Part shown: in pieces, positions 7,848 to 16,232 of the stretch
How the letters are laid out: each line of letters begins with the position of its first letter
Numbering within the stretch: the stretch's first letter is position 1
Source of the DNA: Microscillaceae bacterium
Lineage (GTDB): Bacteria > Bacteroidota > Bacteroidia > Cytophagales > Microscillaceae
Assembly: GCA_003483885.1 (NCBI GenBank)
Contig: DMXI01000680.1
Location: 1 to 28,562 of the forward strand
Reading direction: 5' to 3'
Length of the DNA: 28,562 nucleotides
Translations under genes and position numbers: made by a program
The notes under the pieces: generated by a model
Database searches by the model: none
Told to the model about the DNA's origin: nothing
The model's input: the letters and a program-made list of their open reading frames with translations, nothing else

Positions 7848-8153
7848 TCACTCTACTGCTGGCTCTTGCTTGGTTAATTTACCTTTGCGAATCGCCCAGC
7901 GTAGGTAGCGCATCATAAAAAAACCGTATACCAGTCCGGCCAGAAACCCCAACAACATGCTTCGCTTCAACAATGGAATAAGATCGTTGTTGACATGATG
8001 TAACTGATAGTTTTTGGGCAACTTACTAGCATCGGTATATTGACTAAAAACCTGAGTAACGTTTTGTATAGGAGGCTGTTTTTTCAATTCAAACATAGAC
8101 ATAGCCCCTGCCAAACCAAAAGCCACTACAAATATCCAATGAATGAGTTTCAT
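7848..8153 (-). CDS. Small two-span membrane protein, unknown function
   Basis: A 101-residue protein that I do not recognise. An N-terminal span (about 4-20, IHWIFVVAFGLAGAMSM) and a second (about 66-84, MLLGFLAGLVYGFFMMRYL) flank a polar segment of about 45 residues; the C-terminus is basic and then acidic. The first span could also be read as a signal anchor. It is the first gene of the minus-strand operon and has a TAnnTTTG element 19 bases before its start. Its co-transcription with the DUF2007-like membrane protein suggests a joint role at the inner membrane. Confidence 0.7.
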   Translation of the reverse strand: MKLIHWIFVVAFGLAGAMSMFELKKQPPIQNVTQVFSQYTDASKLPKNYQLHHVNNDLIPLLKRSMLLGFLAGLVYGFFMMRYLRWAIRKGKLTKQEPAVE

Positions 8154-8171
8154 GTATTAATTCTTTTTTTA

Positions 8172-8179
8172 CAAATATA
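8172..8179 (-). promoter_or_regulatory. Candidate -7 element for the minus-strand operon
   Basis: On the minus strand the bases read TATATTTG, an exact TAnnTTTG match, 18 bases before the ATG of the membrane protein gene. A TTG lies 25 bases further upstream (8205-8207), slightly beyond the usual 17-23 spacing, so the -33 part is uncertain. The leader would be very short. Confidence 0.5.
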
Positions 8180-8248
8180 CAGTTTTTAGTGCTGGAAATA
8201 ATCTCAACCCTTAAAGAGTGAACGTAAAAGTTTTTTAACCATTAAACC

Positions 8249-8287
8249 ATCATGAGGGTTTTATGTCTAATACGCAAACCTCATGAT
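8249..8287 (+). promoter_or_regulatory. Inverted repeat that includes the serine hydrolase start codon
   Basis: ATCATGAGGGTTT (8249-8261) can pair with AAACCTCATGAT (8276-8287), with one bulged G and a 14-base loop. The ATG at 8283-8285 lies in the right arm, so as RNA the hairpin would hide the start codon; as DNA the same symmetry would suit a dimeric repressor. No T-run follows, so it is not a terminator. It may control the hydrolase alone or the hydrolase plus the downstream array. Confidence 0.5.
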
Positions 8288-9404
8288 AATGAAATATTTG
8301 TTGATTGTCCCCTTCTTGTTGTCACTATTTTTGGTGAGTTGTCAAAATAAAGAAACAGTGGAACCTGACACTTCTCTCCCTACCTCCGTTAATGATACTG
8401 TCTTGTACTTTCCACCTGTAAATTCTAACGTTTGGGAAACTGTCTCTCCCGAAAACCTGGGTTGGAACCCTCAAGCCATTGCATCACTTGAAAGCTATTT
8501 GGCCAATACCAATACCCAAGCGTTTATTTTGCTAAAAAACGGGAGAATTGTCATTGAAAAATACTTTGGACAAAACCTTAGTAACCAGCCCTTTACCGCT
8601 AGCAGTAATTGGTATTGGGCCTCCGCAGGCAAAACCCTCACTGCCTTTTTGATAGGCAAAGCTCAAGAGGAAAACCTACTTGATATCAACAATAAAAGTA
8701 GTGACTATTTGGGACCAGGCTGGACTAGTTTGTCTGCAGCTCAGGAAGAACAAATTACCGTAAAAAATCAGCTTACTATGACCGCTGGCCTGGACGATGC
8801 CGGAACCAACAGCGACTGTACCGACCCGGCTTGTTTGAGCTATTTGGCCAATCCAGGAACTCGTTGGGCTTATCATAACGCCCCCTACACCAGGCTCGAT
8901 GGAGTCATTGAGGGAGCCAGTGGTATGAGTTTTAGCAATTATTTTAATACTCGCTTACGCGATAAAATTGGGATGGATGGCTTTTGGCAAAAACTAGGAT
9001 TCAACAATGTGTATTTCAGCACCCCAAGAGCCATGGCTCGCTTTGGTCTATTAATGCTCAACAAGGGTAAATGGGAAAATGAGACCATTTTGGCTAACGA
9101 AAATTACTACAATGCAATGATTACTCCTTCGCAAGACCTGAACAAATCATATGGATATCTGTGGTGGCTCAATGGCCAAACATCGTTTATGTTGCCTGGG
9201 TTACAAACTGTATTTCCTGGAAGCATTTCGCCCAACGCTCCCGCTGAAATGATTTGTGCCATTGGACGAAACGGTCAATTGATTAATATTATTCCCAGTC
9301 AAAATATTGTGATGATTCGGATGGGCAACAATCCCGATGAATCGTTGGTACCTACTATTTTTCAGAATGAGTTATGGGGTAAACTTAAAGAGGTGATTCC
9401 ATAG
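8283..9404 (+). CDS. Lipoprotein serine hydrolase, beta-lactamase/penicillin-binding fold
   Basis: A 373-residue exported lipoprotein of the class C beta-lactamase family (PF00144). The N-terminus has a hydrophobic signal and the lipobox LVSC with Cys20. The catalytic SxxK is SAGK at 114-117 within WYWASAGKTL, and the YxN motif is YHN at 197-199. The third family motif is less clear; candidate residues lie after the YLWWLNG stretch in the last third. The family includes D-aminopeptidases, carboxylesterases and PBP4-like hydrolases, so true beta-lactamase activity should not be assumed. The start may be the ATG at 8283 or 8289. The gap to the first LRR-TPR gene is 63 bases with no terminator, so co-transcription is possible. 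Confidence 0.88.
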   Translation: MIMKYLLIVPFLLSLFLVSCQNKETVEPDTSLPTSVNDTVLYFPPVNSNVWETVSPENLGWNPQAIASLESYLANTNTQAFILLKNGRIVIEKYFGQNLSNQPFTASSNWYWASAGKTLTAFLIGKAQEENLLDINNKSSDYLGPGWTSLSAAQEEQITVKNQLTMTAGLDDAGTNSDCTDPACLSYLANPGTRWAYHNAPYTRLDGVIEGASGMSFSNYFNTRLRDKIGMDGFWQKLGFNNVYFSTPRAMARFGLLMLNKGKWENETILANENYYNAMITPSQDLNKSYGYLWWLNGQTSFMLPGLQTVFPGSISPNAPAEMICAIGRNGQLINIIPSQNIVMIRMGNNPDESLVPTIFQNELWGKLKEVIP

Positions 9405-9467
9405 ATTTCCCTACCCAAATGCCTCTGCTTTTCGTTATATCTATCACAGGACCTAACTTGGCGAGTG

Positions 9468-10769
9468 ATGACAAACAATCAATACCTAAAAAATCAAGAT
9501 AATGAAGCAAAGGCCTACCTCGAAAAAATAAAAAAGCTACTGGAAAGCGAAGTAGACGAGAATGTATTGCTGGCCTTTCAATTATTGCAGAGTGGAGGCA
9601 TTCCAGACGAATTACTCACTCATTTATATGCGGTGGCGATTACTTACAGCAACTACCAGATTTCAGATACTGCCCTTGAGCTATTTGAACAAAACGCACC
9701 TGCTGAATTATTGGATTTTACTCAAAAGCAATGGACATTCCATAATCCCTTAAGCTCTGGTGAAAATACCATCAGTAATTTTCTGGAAACCACCCAAGAC
9801 ATTGTTCATTTTGACACACCTACACTTGCCAATCTCATCCTTAAGTTTGGCTCAGTTGGGGGAGCTTATTGCCTCAAACACAAAACCGCACCTACACTTC
9901 AGGTATTGCAAAAGATTTACCGTAAGCAATGGTTGTCTCTCGAAAACTTCGGACTAGATGAATTGCCTCCTGAGGTAAGCTCTTTTACTGATGTAACCTA
10001 CTTGTACATCAATGGAAATAAATTTAGCGATATACCTGACGAATTGCAGGCGCTGAATAATGTAAAATATATAAACTTTCAAGATACGCCACTCCATGAA
10101 GCGGCCATTCAAAAACTAGAAAAGTTCTTTCCAAAGGCTATGGGGAGTCACTACGCTAATTTAGGGCGCAATGCTTTTCAGGAAAAAAATTACAGCTTAG
10201 CTTCTAAACAAATGCTCCAGGCCATTGAGTTAGACAACAGTAAAGCTAACTATTGGAATACTCAAGGTGTGATTTTAGGTCGCCTCAAAAAACGAGAAAA
10301 AGCCGTGCGCTTTTTTGACCAAGCCTTGGCACTCAACCCTCATGATCCGCTTACTTATTCTAACAAAGCCCACACCTTGCATTTGCTGGGGAGAAAAGAG
10401 GAGTCTTTGAACACCGCTAATCTTGGACTTTCGCTATATACCCAAAACCTGAATACTTCATACAACGGAGAATCCTCCTTGTATTTCCGTAAAGCTCAAG
10501 CCTTGTTTCACCTTAAGCGCTATGATGAATGCCACGAGGCTTACGATCAATGTCTTCAGCTAAACTCTTCTTTTAAAGGAGCTTGGTTTAATAAAGCCTG
10601 TGCCTATGCTCGCCAACAAGACAAAACAGCGATGCTTTCGTGTTTGGCAAAAGCCATCGAACTAGATGCCCAATTTAAGCAAGATGCCCCCGAAGATCCT
10701 GATTTTGAGGCTTACTGGCAAGATGCCGATTTTTTGGCATTAATTAATTACAAACCTGACAATCGATGA
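9468..10769 (+). CDS. LRR-TPR protein, array member 1
   Basis: A 433-residue cytoplasmic protein without signal peptide or membrane span. In order: a helical N-terminal module (IKKLLESEVDENVLLAFQLL, then GGIPDELLTHLYA), a DTPTLANLILKF segment, GGAYCLKHKTAP, two degenerate leucine-rich repeats (LDELPPEVSSFTDVTYLYI, IPDELQALNNVKYI), the linker QKLEKFFPKAM, about four TPR motifs, and a C-terminal end-of-TPR module (NKACAYA ... YWQDADFLAL). No catalytic domain is visible, so it is probably a protein-binding scaffold or sensor. I prefer the ATG at 9468 over the GTG at 9465 because all four paralogues begin M-x-x-x-x-Y-L. Its stop overlaps the next start. Confidence 0.88.
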   Translation: MTNNQYLKNQDNEAKAYLEKIKKLLESEVDENVLLAFQLLQSGGIPDELLTHLYAVAITYSNYQISDTALELFEQNAPAELLDFTQKQWTFHNPLSSGENTISNFLETTQDIVHFDTPTLANLILKFGSVGGAYCLKHKTAPTLQVLQKIYRKQWLSLENFGLDELPPEVSSFTDVTYLYINGNKFSDIPDELQALNNVKYINFQDTPLHEAAIQKLEKFFPKAMGSHYANLGRNAFQEKNYSLASKQMLQAIELDNSKANYWNTQGVILGRLKKREKAVRFFDQALALNPHDPLTYSNKAHTLHLLGRKEESLNTANLGLSLYTQNLNTSYNGESSLYFRKAQALFHLKRYDECHEAYDQCLQLNSSFKGAWFNKACAYARQQDKTAMLSCLAKAIELDAQFKQDAPEDPDFEAYWQDADFLALINYKPDNR

Positions 10770-11818
10770 ATAATAAAAATTACTTACTCACCGACGAAGA
10801 GGCTCTCAATAAACTCAAAGCATTGATTGCCAGTGGCGAAGACGAAAACATCAAACTGGCTTTGACGCTTTACGAAAATGGTGGGCAACCTGCGGTACTC
10901 TTTACACATCTGTTGGCCATTTGGAGCTTTTATACTTATGAAGAAGTACAAGAACACGCCAAGGTATTGATAGAAAACCACCTCACAACCGATTTTGAGC
11001 ACTTCTGGTTTAAAAACCGCTTGTATGAACCCTTGCTTGAATTTAATGAAAGTGAAATTACCGAGCGATTGGAAAACACTTTCTCTTGGGACATCATTGA
11101 TACCCCTACTCTGGCCAATTTAATGTTACAATTTGCAGGAAGAGCTGGAGCCTTTTGCCTAAAATACCAAACCGATGACACCTATAGTATTTTACAGAAG
11201 ATATATACGCCACATGCCCATAGTTTATCGTTCAATAGTTATAATTTAGAAACATTACCCTCCGAGGTGGGGTTGTTTGTAGATGCGGAGCGTTTGGTGC
11301 TCAGCCATAATTTGTTTACCAATATACCCGATAGTTTGGCCAATCTTACCAAGCTACAGTCTATTGAACTAGAAGACACTCCATTGACACAAGAAGCTTT
11401 TCAAAAACTTGAAAAGTTTTTTCCAAAACCAATGGCTGATTATTATGTACACTTGGGTTATGAGGCATTTGACGATAAAAAGTTCAAACAAGCCATTCAC
11501 TATTTAGACAAATCCTTGAGGTTAAATCCTCATGAGCCTCATTATTTCAACACTCAAGGGATTAACTACTTGTGTAACAAGGACTTTGACCAGGCCGTTG
11601 CTCATTTTGAGCAGGGAATGCAAGCAGGACTAGAGCCTGCTACTGGTTTGTATAATATTGCTTGTACATTTTCACAAAAAAGAGACAAAAGTAATATGCT
11701 CAAATACCTGAAAGAATCTATTGAATTGGATGCTTATTTTAAAGAACAAGCTGCCTCTGATGATGATTTTAATGCTTATCGGCAGGATGATGATTTTTTG
11801 GCATTGATTAAAGAATAA
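10766..11818 (+). CDS. LRR-TPR protein, array member 2 (shortened)
   Basis: A 350-residue paralogue of the preceding gene, about 80 residues shorter than the other four. The helical N-terminus (GEDENIKLALTLYENGG), DTPTLANLMLQF, AGAFCLKYQT, the LRR stretch (LETLPSEVGLF, FTNIPDSLANLTKLQSI) and QKLEKFFPKPM are all present. It passes from the second TPR straight to the terminal module (YNIACTFS ... YRQDDDFLAL), so the two middle TPRs are missing. The reading frame is intact and the ends are conserved, which suggests a clean in-frame loss rather than decay. Its ATG overlaps the previous stop in ATGA, implying coupled translation. Function unknown; cytoplasmic binding protein by inference. Confidence 0.87.
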   Translation: MNNKNYLLTDEEALNKLKALIASGEDENIKLALTLYENGGQPAVLFTHLLAIWSFYTYEEVQEHAKVLIENHLTTDFEHFWFKNRLYEPLLEFNESEITERLENTFSWDIIDTPTLANLMLQFAGRAGAFCLKYQTDDTYSILQKIYTPHAHSLSFNSYNLETLPSEVGLFVDAERLVLSHNLFTNIPDSLANLTKLQSIELEDTPLTQEAFQKLEKFFPKPMADYYVHLGYEAFDDKKFKQAIHYLDKSLRLNPHEPHYFNTQGINYLCNKDFDQAVAHFEQGMQAGLEPATGLYNIACTFSQKRDKSNMLKYLKESIELDAYFKEQAASDDDFNAYRQDDDFLALIKE

Positions 11819-11823
11819 ATTTT

Positions 11824-13140
11824 ATGACCCAGGCCAATTATTTACATAACGACCCCCAGGCGGTCACCAACATTCAACAATTGATTGCCAGTGGTGAAGA
11901 AAACAGCATTGCGTTGGCTTTACAACTGGTAGAAAACGGGGGCTTGCCTGCTGACTTGTTTACCTACTTATTTGCGGTTTACCTGTTTTACAACCAAGCC
12001 GATTTGGCTTATGAAGCCCAGGCAGTGTTAGAAAAACACGCGCTTGGTGCTTGGGAAGAATGTTGTCTGGTTCCGGTAGATTGGGTATATGTAGGAGAGG
12101 AAAGAATGGGATTGGACGAAGGCTCTACGACTGCTTATCTAAGAAAAACAGAATCGGTAATAGCCCTTGATACTCCCACCTTGGCCAACTTAGTCCTGAA
12201 ATACACCGGGTGGGGTGGAGCATATTGCTTAAAACACCAAACAGCTCCCAACTACGATATTCTACAGGAAATATTTGAGGCAGGCGAATTATCTTTTGAG
12301 GCTTTTCACCTAAAAGAGCTTCCTGAAGAAGTAGGTCAATTTACCCAAACTAAAGACTTGATTTTGACTGGTAATTGCCTCATTGATTTACCAGATTCGC
12401 TGTCAAAGCTTACCTTACTGGAGAATCTTGATTTTGATGCAGAGGAGGTAAGTCCCTTGGTAATGGCTAAATTAGAAAAAATGTTTCCTAAATTGATGGG
12501 GGAATACTATGCTGACTTGGGAGACGAAGCGCTGGATGACAAAGCCTATGAATTGGCACTCCAGCATACCGAAAAAGCGTTGACATTGGATCAAGCTCAA
12601 ATAGAATATTGGAATCAAAAAGGCAATACTCTGGCACATCTAAAAAGGTATCAGGAAGCTTATGTTATTTTTGAGCAATGTGTCACGATGGATCCTCAAT
12701 ATGTAATTGCCCACGCCAGTAAAGCCCAAATTAAGTTTTTTCAGAAAGAATATCACCAAGCAATGGAAATCACTTTATTTGCTTTGTCGCTTTATGAAAA
12801 GTACCCCGCCATTGCCCGCCACGAAGAGGGAGATATTTATACGCTCAAAGGGGTAATACATTCTGAGCTGGGCGAATACACACAAGCACACGAGGCTTAT
12901 GACGTTGCCTTGAGTATTTACCCAAACAACGATATGGCCTTGTACAACAAGGCCTGCGCTTATGCCCTGCAAGCCAATAAAGCCCAAACGCTGACATTAT
13001 TGAAGGAATGTTTGAAACACGATTGGGAGAAAAAATTCCGCACCCAGGCATTGGAAGATAAAGACTTTGCTGCTTATTGGCAGGATCCTGATTTTTTGGC
13101 CATTACACGCCCCGATAAACCCAACAATACCTCTTTCTGA
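11824..13140 (+). CDS. LRR-TPR protein, array member 3
   Basis: A 438-residue paralogue with the full domain order: helical module (LIASGEENSIALALQLVENG), DTPTLANLVLKY, GGAYCLKHQTAP, LRR stretch (LKELPEEVGQF, LIDLPDSLSKLTLLENLDF), AKLEKMFPKLM, about four TPRs and the terminal YNKACAYA ... YWQDPDFLAI. The DTPTLANL and GGAYCLKH motifs are shared almost exactly with member 1, while the region between residues 60 and 105 is very different, so the variable parts may set binding specificity. It starts five bases after member 2 and its stop shares one base with the next start (TGATG). No signal peptide. Function unknown. Confidence 0.88.
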   Translation: MTQANYLHNDPQAVTNIQQLIASGEENSIALALQLVENGGLPADLFTYLFAVYLFYNQADLAYEAQAVLEKHALGAWEECCLVPVDWVYVGEERMGLDEGSTTAYLRKTESVIALDTPTLANLVLKYTGWGGAYCLKHQTAPNYDILQEIFEAGELSFEAFHLKELPEEVGQFTQTKDLILTGNCLIDLPDSLSKLTLLENLDFDAEEVSPLVMAKLEKMFPKLMGEYYADLGDEALDDKAYELALQHTEKALTLDQAQIEYWNQKGNTLAHLKRYQEAYVIFEQCVTMDPQYVIAHASKAQIKFFQKEYHQAMEITLFALSLYEKYPAIARHEEGDIYTLKGVIHSELGEYTQAHEAYDVALSIYPNNDMALYNKACAYALQANKAQTLTLLKECLKHDWEKKFRTQALEDKDFAAYWQDPDFLAITRPDKPNNTSF

Positions 13141-14417
13141 TGAGTGATTCCCTGTACTTAAACCAAGATCCTGAAGCTGTAGCAAAAATCAAAAAACTCA
13201 TTGAGAGTAATGAAACTGCCAATATTTTACTAGCATTGGAGCTAATGTGGCACGGTGGCTTTCCGATTACACTTATCACCCACGTGTATGCTTTACTAGT
13301 TTTTCACGAAGATTTTGAAGTTTATTATCAAGCTTCCAGGCTATTAAAAGCACGGATACCAGAAGATCGGCTCCAGGCCCTCAAACAAAAGGAAGAAGTA
13401 TTAGGCACTATCGAAGAAAACAAGGAAGCGGCTGCCAGTGCTTTTCTGGCAGCTACCGAGGCTGAACCTGAACTAAACACTCCTTCTTTGGCTAACTTGA
13501 TGATGATTATGCATAGGAGCGGTTTTGCGTATTGTCTCGAACACAAGTTATGGCCTAATCAAGTAATTTTAGATATTTTGTATGCCGAAGAGATGCTCTG
13601 CTTTGATGGATTTGGCCTTCAAAGCCTACCTTCTGAAATAGGGTTGTTTGATCAGACCACAGAATTATCATTCAACCATAATCCTCTTACTGAAGTGCCA
13701 GAAGCTATCAGTAAGCTGACTCGTCTGAAATACATTGCGTTTAACAACACGCCATTGAGCAAGCAGGCAATTCAGAACCTCGAAAAGTGGGTACCCTTGG
13801 CTATGGCGAATCATTACATAGGTATAGCATATGCAACCGAAGATAGTCAGGACTATAAACAAGCATTTGAATACGCACAAAAAGCCCATCAACTAGACCC
13901 GGTAAATATACAATATCTAAAACATATGGCTGAATACTCAATACTAGCAGGTTTTGTTCAGGAAGGCATTCAGTACTTAGATCAAGTGTTGGCTCACACT
14001 CCCCAAGACCTATCGCTTTATATACATTTTGCCGAACTTTTGAGCGATGTAAAACAATACCAATACATCTATGAAATAGCTCATCGAGGCCTTCATCAGG
14101 TACAAAGAACCTCGTCTTCTACCCAAATTACTCATCTGCATATTTATAAAGGATATGCCATGCACTACCAACAAGATTATCAAGCAGCTCAAAATGCCTA
14201 TGACCAAGCACTACAGTTAAGCCCCCACAGCGAAGCAGCTTGGTTCAATAAAGCTTGCTCATATGCTCAAACCAATGACAAAACGGCTATGTTGCATTGC
14301 CTCGGAAAAGCCATTGAGTTATTGGCAAAAAACAGGGAATTGGCCATCAGAGAAAAGGATTTTAAGACTTATTGGGAAGATGAAGATTTTTTAGCACTTG
14401 TTGGGCGTGCAGAATAA
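13140..14417 (+). CDS. LRR-TPR protein, array member 4
   Basis: A 425-residue paralogue. The N-terminal module (LIESNETANILLALELMWHGG), NTPSLANLMMIM, FAYCLEHKLWP, LRR stretch (LQSLPSEIGLFDQTTELSF, LTEVPEAISKLTRLKYIAF) and QNLEKWVPLAM are recognisable but more diverged than in members 1 and 3. TPR motifs follow from about residue 220, ending in FNKACSYA ... YWEDEDFLAL. It carries an alanine- and glutamate-rich stretch around residues 85-110 that the others lack. Translation is probably coupled to member 3 through the overlapping TGATG. No signal peptide, membrane span or enzyme motif. Function unknown. Confidence 0.87.
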   Translation: MSDSLYLNQDPEAVAKIKKLIESNETANILLALELMWHGGFPITLITHVYALLVFHEDFEVYYQASRLLKARIPEDRLQALKQKEEVLGTIEENKEAAASAFLAATEAEPELNTPSLANLMMIMHRSGFAYCLEHKLWPNQVILDILYAEEMLCFDGFGLQSLPSEIGLFDQTTELSFNHNPLTEVPEAISKLTRLKYIAFNNTPLSKQAIQNLEKWVPLAMANHYIGIAYATEDSQDYKQAFEYAQKAHQLDPVNIQYLKHMAEYSILAGFVQEGIQYLDQVLAHTPQDLSLYIHFAELLSDVKQYQYIYEIAHRGLHQVQRTSSSTQITHLHIYKGYAMHYQQDYQAAQNAYDQALQLSPHSEAAWFNKACSYAQTNDKTAMLHCLGKAIELLAKNRELAIREKDFKTYWEDEDFLALVGRAE

Positions 14418-14427
14418 AATCAAACGT

Positions 14428-14435
14428 TAACTTTG
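14428..14435 (+). promoter_or_regulatory. Candidate internal promoter -7 element before array member 5
   Basis: The bases read TAACTTTG, an exact TAnnTTTG match in the only real gap (47 bases) of the array, ending 29 bases before the next ATG. TTG triplets lie about 24-27 bases upstream, a little beyond the usual spacing. If real, member 5 can be expressed separately from members 1-4. Confidence 0.4.
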
Positions 14436-14464
14436 TGTAGTTTACCACCAACCAATACCCAAGG

Positions 14465-15748
14465 ATGAGTCATAACCATTACCTCAAAGGAAATCAGGAT
14501 GCTATAGAAAAGATTAAAACTTTATTAGAAAGCGGAGAATCGTCTAATATAGAGTTAGCTTTTCAGCTGATCAAAGGAGGCGGGCTTACCTCCGAGCTCA
14601 CCACTCATCTCTATGCCTTATCTATTTTTTTTAATGAAAACGACACGCTCAAACGTACTGCCAAGCGTTATTATAAGTCATTGGCTTCTAAAGATTTATA
14701 TGCATTTACCAAATATAAATGGAATGTATATGGCGAATACTACAATGAAGCCAAAATGAGTAAGTTTTTGACCAAAATAGCACAACATCAAGAAATCAAT
14801 GGTGCTGTTTTGGCCAATATGGCAGTACGCTATCTGCAAAAGGGACTTAAATACTGTCTGGAAAACCAAACGGCCCCAGCTGAGCAAATCCTTGCCCAGT
14901 TTGTGGATCATGATATGCTAGACCTGGATTATATGAGTCTGGATGCATTACCTAAAGAAGTGGGTTGTTTTCCAGAAATAAAATATCTCTATCTTGAGGG
15001 GAACAACTTCACTGATATTCCCGATGAAATCGCCAATCTTACCCAATTACAATCCTTGAGCTACCGTGATACCCCACTCTCTGAGGTTGCTTTACAAAAA
15101 CTAGAGCAGTTTTTTCCCAAAATATTTGCGGCCCAATACTACATGGAAGTCATAGATGACATCAACCAAGGCCGCAACTATGACCATTCGCTAGAGGTAC
15201 TCAATAAGGTATTAGCCTTGGACCCCACCTATGCCAATGCCTGGAATGATAAGGGGCGCGTACTCCAGGAAAGCAAACATGCTCTAGACGCTTTGGAATG
15301 TTATGATAAGTATTTCGAGTTTGCCAAACTGGATACTGACAAAGCACTCTCACGGGTAAATAAAGCATTGGCTTTACAAAACCTGGGATGGGAAGAGGAA
15401 GTGCACCAAACGGCTATAGAGGCCGTACAAATTCTTAAACAGATTCCCACCAATAGCCATGATCGGGTATATTATTTTAGTCAAGGGTTGGCGTTGTTTT
15501 TTATGAAAGATTACGATCAGGCATTACTAGCCTATGATCAAGGCCTAAAGCGAGATAAATACGACGGGGTATTATGGTATAATAAAGCTTGTACCTACGC
15601 TAAGCAGCATAAAAAAGAAGAAATGCTGGAACACTTGGAAAGGGCTATTCAACTCAGAGAAAGGTTTAGAGAAGAGGCTAATGAGGATATTGATTTTAAG
15701 AACTATTGGCAAGATGCTGCTTTTCTAAAGACAATTAAGGAAGCTTGA
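14465..15748 (+). CDS. LRR-TPR protein, array member 5
   Basis: A 427-residue paralogue, the most diverged of the five. It keeps the helical module (LLESGESSNIELAFQLIKGGG, then LTTHLYALSIF), a degenerate LANMAVRY, YCLENQTAP, the LRR stretch (LDALPKEVGCF, FTDIPDEIANLTQLQSLSY), QKLEQFFPKIF and TPRs to the C-terminal YNKACTYA ... YWQDAAFLKT. The N-terminal variable region is rich in tyrosine and lysine. It is separated from member 4 by 47 bases that hold a possible promoter. After it comes a hairpin better suited to ending the minus-strand gene that faces it. Cytoplasmic; function unknown. Confidence 0.87.
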   Translation: MSHNHYLKGNQDAIEKIKTLLESGESSNIELAFQLIKGGGLTSELTTHLYALSIFFNENDTLKRTAKRYYKSLASKDLYAFTKYKWNVYGEYYNEAKMSKFLTKIAQHQEINGAVLANMAVRYLQKGLKYCLENQTAPAEQILAQFVDHDMLDLDYMSLDALPKEVGCFPEIKYLYLEGNNFTDIPDEIANLTQLQSLSYRDTPLSEVALQKLEQFFPKIFAAQYYMEVIDDINQGRNYDHSLEVLNKVLALDPTYANAWNDKGRVLQESKHALDALECYDKYFEFAKLDTDKALSRVNKALALQNLGWEEEVHQTAIEAVQILKQIPTNSHDRVYYFSQGLALFFMKDYDQALLAYDQGLKRDKYDGVLWYNKACTYAKQHKKEEMLEHLERAIQLRERFREEANEDIDFKNYWQDAAFLKTIKEA

Positions 15749-15755
15749 CTAAAGC

Positions 15756-15777
15756 AAAAAAGAGAAGCTTTTGCTTC
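15756..15777 (-). terminator. Terminator between convergent genes
   Basis: GAAGC (15764-15768) pairs with GCTTC (15773-15777) around a four-base loop. On the minus strand a T-rich tail (TCTTTTTT, down to 15756) follows, fitting termination of the gene at 15810-16232. On the plus strand the tail CCTCTCATTT is poorer, so it may also weakly end the array. Confidence 0.6.
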
Positions 15778-15809
15778 CCTCTCATTTATTCGTAATCCTA
15801 CATTTTTTG

Positions 15810-16232
15810 TTAGCGACGGCTAATCAATCGGATTTTTAGTTTGTTCTTACTCAACTCTATTACTTCGTAATTTTGGCCTTTACCAATTTTACTGGCAATA
15901 TTCAAAATCGCTTTCTCTGGTGTTTTTTTCCAGTTCCACTTATACTTATCGTATGATGGACCTCTGCTTGCGCTTGATTTTCTCCAGCGATATTTCAAAA
16001 GCTGTCCGCTTTTTTCAAAGACAATTCCTGAATATTTTACTCGAGCTGCAATCTTTTTTTGATCCGCTGCCTGAAATGGGCAATATTCAATAATGCCTTT
16101 CTTTGCTTCTTTTGCACTCATTACCCAATGTTGATAAAGGTAGTTTTGGTTGATCTTTGCTTCGTTAATAGTGCCTGAATAAGTTGGGGTAATGCCCAAG
16201 GCAGTTACCAAAGTTAAAATAAAAGTTATCAT
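15810..16232 (-). CDS. Small exported protein, unknown function
   Basis: A 140-residue protein that I do not recognise. The first 20 residues (ITFILTLVTALGITPTYSG) look like a signal peptide with an unusually weak positive start. The mature part is basic and contains a tryptophan-rich stretch near the middle (YRWRKSS, YKWNWKKTPEKAIL) and ends in RLISRR. A beta-rich periplasmic protein is plausible. The ATG at 16232 is forced by an in-frame stop two codons upstream. It stands alone, facing the array, with a terminator after it. No close relative is visible in the window. Confidence 0.65.
   Translation of the reverse strand: MITFILTLVTALGITPTYSGTINEAKINQNYLYQHWVMSAKEAKKGIIEYCPFQAADQKKIAARVKYSGIVFEKSGQLLKYRWRKSSASRGPSYDKYKWNWKKTPEKAILNIASKIGKGQNYEVIELSKNKLKIRLISRR

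Noticed and set aside
8283..9404. True beta-lactamase (antibiotic resistance) call
   Set aside because: Only the general SxxK and YxN marks are visible; the family is dominated by esterases and peptidases, so resistance cannot be claimed.
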